NCBI GenBank assembly: GCA_002914845.1
Contig: JXTC01000007.1
Coordinates: 2,258,321 to 2,322,320 of the forward strand
Direction: 5' to 3'
From: Trema orientale
Lineage: Eukaryota; Streptophyta; Magnoliopsida; Rosales; Cannabaceae
DNA: 64,000 nt
Shown here: positions 12,501 to 23,993 of the stretch, piece by piece
Layout: each line of letters begins with the position of its first letter
Position numbering within the stretch: position 1 is the first letter of the stretch
The notes under the pieces: generated by a model
Databases searched by the model: none
Told to the model about the DNA's origin: nothing
Seen by the model: the letters and a program-made list of their open reading frames with translations, nothing else
Translations under genes and position numbers: made by a program

Positions 12501-14334
12501 CTATACGAGTAAAAGAAAAAAAAATTTGGGTCATTTTGATGTGAAGCTTACCTTAATGTTTGAAAAATGGAGACAAATATATTTATAATTGAATGGTGAA
12601 AAGAAAGAAGACCACGCCCCTTCACTTAGCTAAAGCTTTCTCGCCCTCCCGATTGTAATGACTTTGAAATTATAAATTCTAATATACTTCACAATTTTTG
12701 ATTTTTTTTTCTATGCGTTGATATATATATATATTTCTTCTTCGTATATACGCATGCATGGTTATTATCTAAAGGATTGTTTGGTGACCTTTTTATGATA
12801 GCGGAGATCCGAATTCCACCATATTTATTTCACTTTTAAAAACAAGATAAATATAAAAAGAGTGGATCTATTGCTACCCATTCGTCTACTCTCCACATCT
12901 TGATTTAGTAGTTTTTTTTATTTCCAAAAGAACTTTTAAAAAACTTACAATTAATTACAGTTTTTTTTTTTTGAAAAACACACATCTTTTTAAATATTAA
13001 CAAAAAAAAATCCACACCTCTTAATAAAATTCAGAAAAATAACATCTAATGAATAAATATGATAGAAGGATGGAAGATTTTGCTCCTTTTTGTTTTCAAA
13101 GTTTTTAACTTTATGCGTTAAAAGATAGGTGATTTAGAAAAATAAAGAAGAGCCTTCCATTAATCAAAGATGTAATGGGTTTTCTTTTAAAATATTCTCT
13201 CGGATTGTAATAGGTAATTGACAAGCACTAGATCAGGGGGATTTCCTTTGACAATATTACCTCGGATTGTATTCGATGATTGACAAGCACTGGAGATGTA
13301 AAGAACCAGACGAAAAAGATGAGGGGTGATATTACGCAAAGATGAAACGATAAGTTACTTGAAATTGGAGAAAAGAGGAATTTAACATATTTTTATATTC
13401 TTTTGTTTCATTATAGCTCCATATTTTTCTAGTGTAGAGAATATGATTCGACTTAAAAAAAAAATTTAGTTTTGTCATTATTGTCGAAGTGATTGAATTT
13501 ACTCTAATTTTTCATTATTTGATTTGTGAAACACTACTCATGGAGACATAGAATTAGTGCAAGTGATTTGACTTTGAAGAACTTTAATCTATAGTGGGTT
13601 GAAGAGCAAGTAGAGAAGAAAAGGAAAGATGAGAAAAGATGGTGGCTTTGAACGGAAGAAGACGAGAAACAGGGGTAGGAGCAATTGTAGAGGGGGATAA
13701 TGCTTGTGAAAAGAAAAGATAATTTCACCAAGGGTGATCTAGGAATAAATTAGGGTACAAAAAGTAGTATATTAATCTTAGATTTTAATGAAGGAGTAGA
13801 TTTAGAAAAAGTACGAAGAAAGTAGACGAAGAGATGATAATAGAATCACCCATATCAAAATACTTCCAAACAACACTTATATATATCAACTAACACAACA
13901 AACAAATTACATAAGAGACAAAAGATGAAATTAGATTTCGTGTACATATTATTTTATGGAGAGATGGAATTTAAATCACTAATAAGCTATTCTCTTCTCC
14001 ATATATACGAGATCTCTTCGTTCACCTTATTCTTCTTGGGCTGTTCCATTGAAAGATTGCGTTGGAACAAAATCTCACAAAAATAGTTTAACTTAGAACT
14101 TTGGCTGTTATCAACGGAAGCCATACATGAATTTAAAGAAGGGAAAAAAAAAAAAAAGATAATAGCAAATCGTATCTTAATATCCAAGATGATTTTTTTG
14201 TTTATTTTAACTAGAAAGAAAACGACAGCATTCCTAGCTAGAATATTACTTTAGATTCCAAAAACGAAAGGGACGAATGTTTTTCTAAATCTTTTTGCAT
14301 TAAAATTTGTCATGTTAATTAGTCGAAAACCAAC
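9590..14334. other. AT-rich intergenic region between KDTA and the P450 tandem
   Basis: No gene recognised. KDTA and the first P450 diverge from this region, so both promoters should lie at its ends. It holds a short direct duplication (AAATCAAGGGCTGTAC near 11043 and 11072), a 62-bp tandem duplication at 13199-13293, and a stretch at about 11740-12290 rich in TTAACATG/CATGTTAA-type words that resembles a degraded MITE. Short ORFs here have no family signature. Confidence 0.5.
13199..13293. repeat. 62-bp tandem duplication (two copies)
   Basis: CTCGGATTGTA begins at 13199 and again at 13261. Each copy is followed by a diverged spacer and then the shared word TTGACAAGCACT. The second copy is incomplete. 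Confidence 0.6.
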
Positions 14335-14342
14335 TATAAATA
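14335..14342 (+). promoter_or_regulatory. TATA box of the first P450
   Basis: TATAAATA lies 86 bases upstream of the ATG at 14429. The spacing leaves room for a leader of roughly 50-60 bases, which includes an A-rich run directly before the start codon. Confidence 0.6.
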
Positions 14343-14428
14343 GTACTAATTGTCACCAGTACTTTAAGAAACTAGAACTACAATAATCAAAAAAATATTT
14401 CTTCCTTAAAACAAAAAAAAAAAAAAAA

Positions 14429-16535
14429 ATGGATTATGAGGTCTTGGGCTTATTCATGGCGGTATTGCTATGGGTTGCATGGGCACTAATAACAGAACGC
14501 CGTCATCGCCAACTAGAGGAGCTCGGTCGGCTTCCACCTGGACCGAGGTGGTGGCCAGTGGTTGGAAACATTTTCCAACTAGGCTGGTCGCCCCACGAGT
14601 CATTCGCCAAGCTGGCCCGAAGCCACGGACCGATCATGACCCTCTGGCTCGGTTCCATGAGCACCGTGGTCATCTCCTCGCAAGAAGTGGCCCGCGAGAT
14701 GTTCAAAAACCACGACGTGGTCCTAGCGGGCCGAAAAATCTACGAGGCCATGAAGGGCGACCACGGAAACGAGGGCTCGCTCATCACGGCCCAGTACGGT
14801 CCACACTGGCGAATGCTTAGGCGGCTCTCTACCACCGAATTCTTCGTGACGAGCCGGCTCGACGCCACGAGAGGCGTGCGGGAGAGGTGCATAGACCGCA
14901 TGGTGAGATTTATAGAGGAGGCCGGGGCGTGTGGGAGCAAGCCAGTCGATGTGGGGCGGTTTTTCTTCTTGATGGCGTTTAATCTCATTGGGAATCTCAT
15001 GTTTTCTAAGGATCTTTTGGACCCGAAATCGGAGAGCGGGGCTAAGTTCTTTTTCCACGCGGGTAAAGTCATGGAGTTGGCTGGGAAGCCTAATGTGGCT
15101 GACTTCTTGCCGGTTCTTAGGTGGGTCGACCCGCAGGGGATCCGGAGGAAGACCCAGTTTCATGTCGAACGAGCTTTCGAGATCGCAGGAGGGTTCATCG
15201 TGGAGAGGATGGAGAGTATGGAGAAAGTAGAGACGGAGGATAAAGACAAGAGAAAGGACTTCTTGGATGTGCTCTTGGAGTTTCGCGGCAATGGGGTGGA
15301 GGAGCCCTCCAAATTTTCTTCTAGGACCATCAACGTCATCGTCTTTGTAAGCATGCGTGCATATATAAATATATGTATATATATATATATGGTTATAGTT
15401 ATCTAATCTTATCGGATATTCAAAATCTCATGCATGTCTTAATTAAGTACGAGTAAAAGTCATGTGCATATGTCTTAAGTATTTTGTCTTACTTTTTGTC
15501 CAATTAGATTATTAGATTTTGACATGTTAACTTAAAAGTTAAATTTATATTTTAACTAGTAACCCATAGTTGAGGATGATGTGTCAAATTTTAAGTAGGT
15601 GTGAAACTTTAACCTATAATTAAGAATGATGTGTCAAACTTTAAGTAGGTGTGAAATAAACAAATATATAGGACAAAGATTTGAGATGATATATATATAT
15701 ATATTTAAAGAAATTGGAGACAATTTTTCCCTAAATACGAGGAATTTGTGCTAGCTGGAAAAGTTGTTAATATTAGATTAAACCTGAACCAATTTATGAT
15801 AAAAAAGTAGAACAAATCACTCAAACATTAACTTAGTTTTCCTTTTTAATTTTTAATTTTTAATTTTTTAGTTTTAACCATATAATTATTTTTTATATCT
15901 TTCAGGAGATGTTCACTGCAGGGACTGACACAACAACGAGCACGTTAGAGTGGGCAATGGCCGAGCTTCTTCACAACCCTAAAACACTTAAAAAAGTTCA
16001 GTCGGAGCTTAGAAGAACCATCAACCTCGGAGAAAAACTCGACGAGAGAGACATAGAGAATCTCCCATACCTCAAAGCAGTCATCAAAGAAACCCTAAGG
16101 CTCCACCCTCCGCTCCCTTTCTTAGTCCCACACATGGCCATGGATGCATGTAAAATGCTCGGTTATTACATTCCTAAAGAGACTCAGATTCTTGTCAATG
16201 TTTGGGCCATAGGGCGAGACCCCAAGACTTGGGAAGACCCTTTAAAGTTCAAGCCTGAGAGGTTCTTAGAGCCAAACATGAGGGACTATAAAGGTCACCA
16301 CTTCGAGTTTATACCTTTCGGTTCGGGCCGAAGGATGTGTCCAGCGGTTCCCCTTGCCTCTAGGGTACTCCCTTTGGCTTTAGGGTCACTTTTGTTGTCG
16401 TTTGATTGGGTTTTGGCTGATGGGATGAAGCCGGACGACATGGATATGAGTGAGAGGATGGGGATAACGCTTAGGAAAGCTGTTCCTCTCAAGGTTATAC
16501 CAATCCCTTTCAAAGGAGGACATTTTGGAGATTAG
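14429..16535 (+). CDS. Cytochrome P450, CYP76-type (first of three)
   Basis: Exon 1 is 14429-15346 and exon 2 is 15906-16535. The 559-bp intron is GT-AG and phase 0, at the conserved position just before the I-helix. Product 515 residues, normal for A-type plant P450s. An N-terminal membrane anchor covers residues 5-22, with the proline hinge PPGP at 36-39. The I-helix oxygen-binding motif AGTDTT is at 311-316, the K-helix ETLR (ExxR) at 368-371, PERF at 423-426, and the heme loop FGSGRRMC with Cys 451. The residue two after the Cys is Ala (CPA) where most P450s have Gly. It would act at the cytosolic face of the ER with a P450 reductase. NIFQLGWSPHES and the TINVIVF/EMFTAGTD junction set it apart from the two downstream genes. 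It looks like a conserved CYP76 lineage (possibly CYP76G-like, from memory). Substrate unknown. No lesions. Confidence 0.92.
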
Positions 16536-16865
16536 TAATTAAACGATATGAATTATCGGTAACAAATAAGGGTAATATTGGACCCCGAGAAAGGGAAAGG
16601 AAGGGTTCAAAAAATATATATTGTAAATAAAATGTGTTTGCTCTTACGGTGCTATAAAATTTATAAAGTGGTATATGTGTGCATGTGTGTGACAAATGTA
16701 TGGATATGATCGATGGTGTCTGGTGCCTAATAAAGCAAAAGCTTTCTATAGTAAAGTTGTTTATAGATAATTGATTTTCTTTTGCCTTGACATCGTATAA
16801 AAGGAAATAGATAGAATAAATTAAATTAAGGATAGTGATTTTTATTATGATGGTTTGTATTGTGT

Positions 16866-17065
16866 TATATATATGATTTCCAAGGCCAACTGGGGTTAGC
16901 TCAGTTGGTCCAAGGTTTGAGGGTTGTGTGTGTGTGTTTGGGGAGGGTCAGGGGTTCAAACCTTGGTAGTGTGTGTGTGTGTCATTTTCCTTTAATTTCT
17001 AGTAAGTGGTGGTCATTAGTTAAGCCCCACTTTTTAAAAAAAAAAAATATATATATGATTTCCAA
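16866..17065 (+). mobile_element. tRNA-derived SINE with 18-bp target duplications
   Basis: The body is 16884-17047. It is flanked by perfect 18-bp direct repeats TATATATATGATTTCCAA at 16866-16883 and 17048-17065. The head is tRNA-like: GGGGTTAGCTCAGTTGGT contains the pol III A box (TAGCTCAGTTGG), and GGGGTTCAAACCTTGG contains a B box. Between the boxes lie a TG run and a G-rich stretch. The 3' end closes with AGCCCCACTTTTT and an A11 tail. The length of about 164 bp, A-rich tail and long target duplication are diagnostic of LINE-mobilised SINEs. It lies about 330 bases 3' of the first P450 stop codon. The very good duplication suggests a fairly young insertion. Confidence 0.9.
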
Positions 17066-17084
17066 TTGAATTTGTATTTTTTAA

Positions 17085-17503
17085 CCTATTTATATTTGTT
17101 TTTTTAGCCGATTGATCATTATTTAAAAGCTATAATAATGTGTATGAAAAAATGTGTATATTATTTAATATTATTTTTCTTTTTACCTTTTATTATGAAA
17201 AAATATGCATGAGAATTTTAATTTGACAAAAAAATATCTATAAATTGGTTTAAAAAAACCTACTTATATATCAGTAGGTTTTTTTTTTTTTTTAACTTAT
17301 GCATAGGTATCCATTTGGCCAATGAAAATTTATCATGCACATTTTTTTATTATAAAAAGTAGGAGAGAGAAAAGGTATTAATGATACACGTCTTTTCATG
17401 CACCTCATTATAGCCGTTAGATCACTATTAAATGAGATGATCTAATAGCCGAAAAAAAAATACATACGTATAAGTTAAAAAAAAAAATACCGATTGGCAA
17501 CCC
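17085..17503. mobile_element. Two adjacent or nested MITE copies (CAGTAGG family)
   Basis: Copy at about 17268-17503: TCAGTAGG plus a T-run at the left, and an A-run plus TACCGATTGGCAACCC at the right (reverse-complement GGGTTGCCAATCGGTA). The interior contains the inverted words AGCCGTTAGATCA...TGATCTAATAGCC. A second, more degraded copy occupies about 17085-17262, with the interior word series GCCGATTGATCATTATTTAAAAGC...AATATGCATGAG. The same family occurs twice in the intron of the third P450 (28600-28700 and 29015-29264). No transposase. Confidence 0.65.
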
Positions 17504-17749
17504 AAAGAATGATGATCGAATCTCAATATTGATTTCTCTTCCCTTCTCATCTATGTCAGCTTAGTGTTAATTTGTAATGGGCCGGCATGCCGTATGTATT
17601 CATTATATTTTCCACGTTAACCCTCCACTTCAGAAGAAGTTTCTTATATCACCAGCTCTTTATTTATTTATTTTTTTTTATTTTTTTGCTAAGAACTATG
17701 ATCATTGGCTGTAATTATCTAAATAGTAGTGTAGGTACTTTGATCATAT

Positions 17750-18130
17750 TGCTGATAATATGAATGAAATAGGAATAGTAATGAGAATTGTAATGAAGTG
17801 GAATTAGAATGAGAATAAAAATAATATTCAATTGTTTGATTGATTTGATAGAATGAAATGGAATAAATATTATATTGACCAAAATATCTTCATTTTTAAA
17901 TGTTCTAATAGGGCAAAAAAGGAGAGTGATGTTTTAAAAGTAAAAAAAAAAAAAAAAAATTCAGAATCATATTTACATAGTTTTTTAGGTGGAATTATTA
18001 TTCTACTAAATAATGGAATTATGATTATAAAAGAATCTTATTCCTTTGTTTAAATGTCAAAACAAACAATGGAATGTGAATTGAGATTCCATTCTAAAAT
18101 TGATTCCACAAATCAAACATGTCAGAGTAA
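17750..18130. mobile_element. Degraded MITE related to the element at 4790-5882
   Basis: Stretches such as GAATGAAATGGAATAAATATT with a following GACCAAAAT, then AAACAATGGAATG and ATTCCATTCT, form an imperfect long inverted arrangement and match the interior of the 4790-5882 element. Exact ends and a target duplication were not resolved. Confidence 0.4.
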
Positions 18131-18546
18131 GAATTGATTCCACTGTGCGGATGGTTGTCTCGGAAGGACTGGTTCTAAAACTCGAGTACATATGACTACT
18201 ATAGGCATAAGCAAATTATAATTACGAGGTATGCTACTGTCGGACATTAATAAAAGGTGAAAACTCCCCAAAGAATACTTCTATTACATGATAGTATGGT
18301 GTTACTTAATTAGTAGGACATAGAAGAGATAGTAAACAATGAGACAACTGATCATACTCACGGTATTTCCACCTTTCATTAGGGTTATATATCAATTTCC
18401 ATCTTACTGTTTAAGGTTATAACAGGTCCAAATCCAATGGGAAATTCGTCCTCAACGTCCATGGGCCAATGCAGCAATAGCTTGTCTTTTGAAATGGACC
18501 GGCTTCAATTTCGGATCAAGGAGAAAAGAACATGGGTAGGACTAGG

Positions 18547-18756
18547 TCCCAAATGACTTTATTATGCATTTTTTTAAAAAAAAATGATATCTTTAGGAGT
18601 GTCATTGGCATCTTAATCTATGTTCAAGAACTTCTCGACCATGAAAAAGTCCTAAATAATAGTTTTTTCATAGTCATGACCTATGGTCAAGAAGTTTTTG
18701 ACACTCTTAAAAGTGTCATTTTCAGAAAAATGCATAAAAATAATCATTTTGGCCCA
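18547..18756. mobile_element. Foldback (long inverted repeat) element
   Basis: The two halves are reverse complements over most of their length. CCCAAATGACTTTATTATGC at the left matches GGGCCAAAATGATTATTTTTATGC read from the right. AGGAGTGTCA pairs with TGACACTCTT, and CAAGAACTTCTCGACC pairs with GGTCAAGAAGTTTTTG. The transcript would fold into a hairpin with arms of about 90-100 bases. This fits a short foldback MITE; a small-RNA precursor is possible but unsupported. Confidence 0.65.
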
Positions 18757-19292
18757 AGTTAGTTCTATTCATGTTATTTTCTCAAGCAGGGAAACTGTTA
18801 GCCTTACTTTTGGCCCAACTCTAACATGTAGCCACTTGTATTACTATTCTTCTCATTTCTACATTATGAGATAAATTATACTTACTATTTTTGAAAAAAG
18901 AGTTTAATTAAGAGCGATTTTACTGGGACAAAACTACAATTCAACGGGCAGAAAGTTATCTATTTAAGCCGAGGAAGAGACAGGAAATATTCTTCTTATA
19001 CCAATTTTAGAAGGAATTTTGTTATACCAATTTCATACGTTTTATTTTGGACAAAAAGGCCCCGAAAGGAAAAAGGAGACTGAATTTGATGAGGCATATT
19101 CAATAAATTTTTTTAGATTAAAGATTAACTTTTAGTGTTGGAACTTGGAACTATGCCAAAATCTTTTCCGTATATTACAAAAATGCAAAGCAAGAAAAAG
19201 TAACACCAAAAATACCGAACTGGGGTAACATAATTGGTAACTTGAGCCATATATATATAGTAATTATGTTACACATCTTGATAAGTTATCTA

Positions 19293-19391
19293 GAAAAAGT
19301 AATTTAACAGATGTGCTAACGTATAAATTATTAGTATACTTATCAAGAAAAAGTAATTTAACAGATGTGCTAACGTATAAATTATTAGTAT
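19293..19391. repeat. 54-bp tandem duplication
   Basis: GAAAAAGTAATTTAACAG starts at 19293 and again at 19347, and both copies continue through GATGTGCTAACGTATAAATTATTAGTAT without an obvious mismatch. The identity suggests a recent duplication. Confidence 0.85.
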
Positions 19392-20570
19392 TGTTGAATT
19401 TTTTTTCTAGTCCACTCATTAACTGTCACCTATACTGCCACATCATTTAAGTTATTTTATAAGATAACTTGTCATGATATTTAGGATTTTTCATATATAT
19501 ATATAAAATTAGCTAGGTTGAATCGGCCGAACTCATCCGCGATCTTATTTCTTGTCTTATAATTTCACAACAAACATTGTAACTATAATAGCTTGTCTTG
19601 TAATTTCACAACAAACACTGTAACTTTAACAATTATGGTATTAATTATTAACACGTACAATACTAATGAGAAATGAATTAATTATTTTTGAAAGGAAACA
19701 ACTTTATTAAAACTCAAATAAGGATTACAATAGTAAATTAAGGTATATATAACCTCTTATAATTAATGAGAATCAGGAAATCGATTCATAAATTTAAAGA
19801 TAAAAAAATCTTCAAAGGTTTCAGAGAACAGGTAGTTTCTAACAACAATCTTGGAGAAAAACTCTGATATAATATAACTCTTCAATGGCTCATTTTGATA
19901 CTTCATTATCTGAAATGATACTTTTCATTTATTTATGCATGGAAGGAGATTCTGCTAACTCCAATCTACTATGATAAAAATCTCTCCAAATTTGAATAAA
20001 GAAAATAATACATGGATTAATCTGAGTACATGGATTATAAGATTTTCCAGAAATTAGTTGGTGACCTAAAATCCGAAATTCGATTAGCTATGGTCCAAAA
20101 CTAGTTAGTTCACCACGATTGGTCGAATCACATTTATATATTAATTGGTTGATTTGTTTTAGGCATATATATGTATTGTTTTATTTGGAACAATATTGAA
20201 TATATATATATATATATATATCCTTTTGTTTTTAATCGTTGGATCGGAGTACTTTCTGTAAACGCCATTTGGATGCTCCGATGCTTGTCAACCATTGATA
20301 TTTAGTGAGAACTCATTATATTAATTTGTACATATGCACCGAGTCCAATTCTGATTTGTAGGCAACTAAAAGAGGACAAATTAAGCAATTGTTTTTAAGA
20401 AATAGAGATTTATTATCATCAAAAGGACAACCAAGCTCAACAACAATGACTTTGGTTAATTATTCGATACCCTCTTAAATTTTGCAGGATACCACAATAC
20501 TAGACTACAAAATGGCCTAACCGATCCATACATACATAAAATAAAGAAAAAAAAAATGTACAGGGTACCC

Positions 20571-20585
20571 GGGGGGGGGGGGGGG
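20571..20585. repeat. Homopolymer run of 15 G
   Basis: Fifteen consecutive G directly follow GGTACCC. Such a run is rare in AT-rich plant DNA and its exact length is probably unreliable in the assembly. Confidence 0.8.
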
Positions 20586-21399
20586 ATTTCTGTTGGAATT
20601 CATTAATTAAAATTGTTGACTTTGGAGACTCCTTGATGATTAATTAGAAGTAATTAAATGATTCAAATAAAGTTAAAAGGAAAAAGCCGCTAAATTTTTC
20701 CACAACATTCTTCTTGTGTTTATCAACTACCAAAATATGGCGAAGATTTTTTTTTAAGATATATATATTATAGAGCAAAAACTAAGAATATGATAGAAGA
20801 GAGTAACCATCTAAAATCAATTGTATACTTTTATAGATAAATATATAATGCACACTCTTTCTAATACAAAAAATTTACACTAAATGATCATTGTAGTATG
20901 ATTACTTTAAATTATAACAACTCATAATGAGACCATATTATTGAAAGTTGTGTAAATGATCACTGAAAATTACGATATTACTCAAATATAAATATATGTT
21001 TTCATAGTATAAAAGTATATATATATATACATATAACGTTTCTCTTAATTAATTTGTTCGTGTCTATCATGAACAGAACGACAAACTGTTCGAGTAATTT
21101 TTTATTGCATAATTAAGGTTCGGTAGAAATATTTACTATAAACTATCAAAGTTGTATGACCACCGATGCCATGTCAAAAGCAAAGATAATAAGTTTCAAG
21201 CTTTCAATGCATGTAACCCGTCTTTCAAAAAAAAAAAAAAAAATGCATGTACCCCGAAAAAGATGACAAAGTACCGTAATGATATCACCATCTCAGTAAT
21301 ATTATAATTAGTAATGAACACTGCTTAGTTCACTAGTCACCCCGTGAATAACGTCCAAACATCATTAATTACGAATTAAATTGCACAAAAACGAAAGCT

Positions 21400-21407
21400 T
21401 ATATAAA
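21400..21407 (+). promoter_or_regulatory. TATA box of the second P450
   Basis: TATATAAA lies 59 bases upstream of the ATG at 21467, followed by GAAGACC. This spacing would give a short leader of about 30 bases. Confidence 0.6.
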
Positions 21408-21466
21408 GAAGACCTCGGCTATAGACGACATATACTTAGACTCATTTTTTTTCTTGTACGTCATAA

Positions 21467-23744
21467 ATGGAGCGGTCTTGGAATAATATTCCTGCTTTTG
21501 ATCAAATCATATACCTAGCACCAGCTTTCCTCCTCCTCCTCCTCCTCTTCTACCTCCATAACCGAAAAAGCTCCGGCCATGGCCGGCTTCCTCCGGGGCC
21601 GCCAGGTTGGCCTATATTCGGCAACCTATTCGACCTCGGAACAATGCCACACCGGTCCCTAGCCGGGCTGAGACACAAGTACGGCGACGTGATATTGCTA
21701 AGACTAGGAGCCATCAACACCATGGTGATTCTCTCCTCAAGAGCCTCCACCGAGTTCTTCAAGAACCACGACATGTCGTTTGTGGAGCGCACCATCACCG
21801 AAACCAGCCGAGCCCTTGACTACGACAAGGGATCCTTGGCTCTGGCCCCTTACGGCTCGTATTGGCGCGTGCTGAGGAGACTAGTGACGGTCGACATGTT
21901 GGTGGCCAAGCGAATCAACGAGACTGCCTTCGTTCGTCGAAAGTGCGTAGACACGATGTTGTCATGGATTGAACAAGAAGAAGGAGGAGGAGGAGGAGGA
22001 GGAGGAGGGAAATATTACAAAGGAGTTCACATCGCTCGCTTTGTGTTCCTCATGTCGTTTAACCTCTTGGGGAATCTCATGCTGTCCCGGGACTTGTTGG
22101 ATCCGAATTCGGAAGACGGTTCGGAGTTTTTCGAGGCGATGAAGGGGCTAATGGAGTGGGGCGGGCACGCGAACCTAGCCGATTTCTTCCCGTGGCTGCG
22201 GTGGTTGGATCCTCAAGGGCTTAGGAGGAAGATGGAGAGGGATTTGGGAAAGGCTATGGAGATTGCTTCAAAGTTTGTGAGGGAGCGAAAGAATCATGAG
22301 CAAGTGAATAGGGATAAAGAGAGGCGAAAGGACTTCTTGGATGTGTTACTTGAGTTTGAAGGCAATGGGAAAGATGAGCCAGCCAACATTTCTGACCGTG
22401 ACCTCAACATTTTCATACTTGTAAGTATCTTTGTATATATATTATTTTATCACTCTTTTCTAAGCACTAATAGAAAAGCTTTTCTAGTCATGATCCCTAA
22501 TTATTTGAGCTACATGGGGTTTGAGCAAATAGGAAATATAAAATTCATGTATGATTGAGATTTTTGCATAGGATAGAGTATCTTATTTATTTTTTATGTC
22601 TTATCACATCAAAATCAAATAAACGCATGCAATTTGAAATTGGATTTCCTTTAATGAGAAAATATATATACACTATTAGTTGGATACAATTTTTGACTAT
22701 TTTTAATATGATATCGCACTAAAATCAAGCAATAATTTAATTTGATCAAATCTTGTTAAAACTTTATTATTTTTATAAGACATGCACTTTATTCCTCTAA
22801 AAAAAGTGCACTACTAACAGGGTTTTGTCGAACTATTAAAATATTTTTCAATGATTAGATCGAGCAATGATACGTAGTACTATTACTCCCTGCTATGTTC
22901 AAATCCGTATGCAACCTCAAAGATGAGCTTGTAAATGTATAATTTTACGTGACATTATCTAACATATAAGTTGAAAAAACTAACAATATGACACCCAGCA
23001 ATGTTATTAACGTTCTGTTAAAAATTATAAAAAACAATAGCGCGTTATACATATATATATATTGGTTTTTGTAGTAGTGTCCAAAAGTTTCGATTATACT
23101 AACAAAACCTAACATGGTTTTTGTAGGAAATATTTTTGGCCGGTTCAGAAACTACAAGCAGTACTATTGAATGGGCCTTAACTGAGCTACTACTCCACCC
23201 AGACGCCATGGCCAAGGCCAAGGCCGAGCTCACTCAAGTGATAGGCCCAAACCGGAAGCTCGAAGAAAACGACATCGAAAATCTTCCGTACTTGCAAGCC
23301 ATCATCAAAGAAACCCTACGACTGCACCCACCAATCCCGTTCCTGGTCCCACGTAGGGCTGTAAACGACACCGTTTTCATGGGCTACTTCATACCCAAAA
23401 ACACACAGGTCTTCGTCAACGCTTGGGCGATTGGTAGAGACCCCGATGTGTGGAACGACCCGTCGTTTTTCAAGCCCGAGAGATTCATTGACTCCAAGAC
23501 CGACTATAAAGGTCAACATTTTGAGCTAATCCCATTTGGAGCCGGGAGAAGAATGTGCGCTGGGGTCCCACTAGCTCATCGAGTTCTTCACCTTGTTCTG
23601 GGGTCGTTGCTTCACCATTTTGACTGGAGACTTGATGAGACTAGTGTTACTCGTGAAACTATGGATATGAAGGACAGATTAGGAATTACAATTCGAAAGT
23701 TTGAGCCATTACTTGCAATACCAACGAAGTGCACATCAAACTAG
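21467..23744 (+). CDS. Cytochrome P450, CYP76A-like (second of three)
   Basis: Exon 1 is 21467-22420 and exon 2 is 23127-23744. The intron is 706 bp, GT-AG, phase 0 (junction NIFIL/EIFLAGSETT). Product 523 residues. The membrane anchor at 14-31 includes a run of eight Leu-rich residues. PPGP is at 42-45, then NLFDLGTMPHRSLAGLR, I-helix AGSETT 323-328, ExxR 380-383, PERF 435-438, and heme loop FGAGRRMCAG with Cys 462. All catalytic residues are intact. A Gly run (EEGGGGGGGGGK) encoded by GGA repeats lengthens a surface loop. It is very close to the third gene, so the two are a tandem duplicate pair. Some CYP76A enzymes oxidise monoterpenoids (CYP76A26 is an iridoid oxidase), but the substrate here cannot be predicted. 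A solo LTR begins 51 bases after the stop. Confidence 0.93.
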
Positions 23745-23790
23745 AATTAATAAGATAAACATGGTATATTAGAATTACTATTAGTCTTTG

Positions 23791-23993
23791 TAATGTGTTA
23801 GAATGTAGTTAAGGAGCTTGTTAGAGTTATTTAAACTGTTGTACACGTGTCCTATTATAAGAGGCTCTGTTAGCAATCTGTTAGAGAATTATTTCAATAC
23901 TTAAGCTTGTATTAACTCCTTTCCTATATGAAATTTAGTAAGATCAAACAGAGAATTATCAACATATCTTCTCTCTAAAATTCTAACATAATG
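23791..23993. mobile_element. 193-bp solo LTR (TRIM-like) in the 3' flank of P450 gene 2
   Basis: The LTR body 23796-23988 begins TGTTAGAATGT and ends AAAATTCTAACA (TG...CA with an 8-base terminal inverted repeat). It is flanked by the perfect 5-bp target duplication TAATG at 23791-23795 and 23989-23993. The internal TTATAAGAGGCTCTG resembles an LTR TATA/transcription start region. The small size fits a TRIM or small copia LTR. It starts 51 bases after the P450 stop, so the natural 3'UTR and polyadenylation site of that gene may now lie inside the LTR. Confidence 0.9.

Larger units (their letters stand above)
18757..21399. other. Intergenic region between P450 genes 1 and 2
   Basis: No gene recognised. 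It holds the 54-bp tandem duplication at 19293-19391, a second short duplication at about 19551-19625 (TTTCACAACAAACA repeated), (TA)n runs near 20200, and a run of 15 G at 20571-20585. The remainder is AT-rich DNA without recognisable coding potential. The promoter of P450 gene 2 must lie at its right end. Confidence 0.5.

Noticed and set aside
16893-16970. A functional tRNA gene
   Set aside because: A and B boxes are present, but the intervening part is TG-rich and cannot form a cloverleaf. The 18-bp flanking duplications and A-tail identify a SINE.
20566-20590. Vector polylinker (KpnI/SmaI-like GGTACCCGGGG)
   Set aside because: The G-run continues for 15 bases with no BamHI site or other polylinker sites after it, and the preceding ACAGGGTACC occurs elsewhere in this genome (24067-24076). 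Native DNA is more likely.
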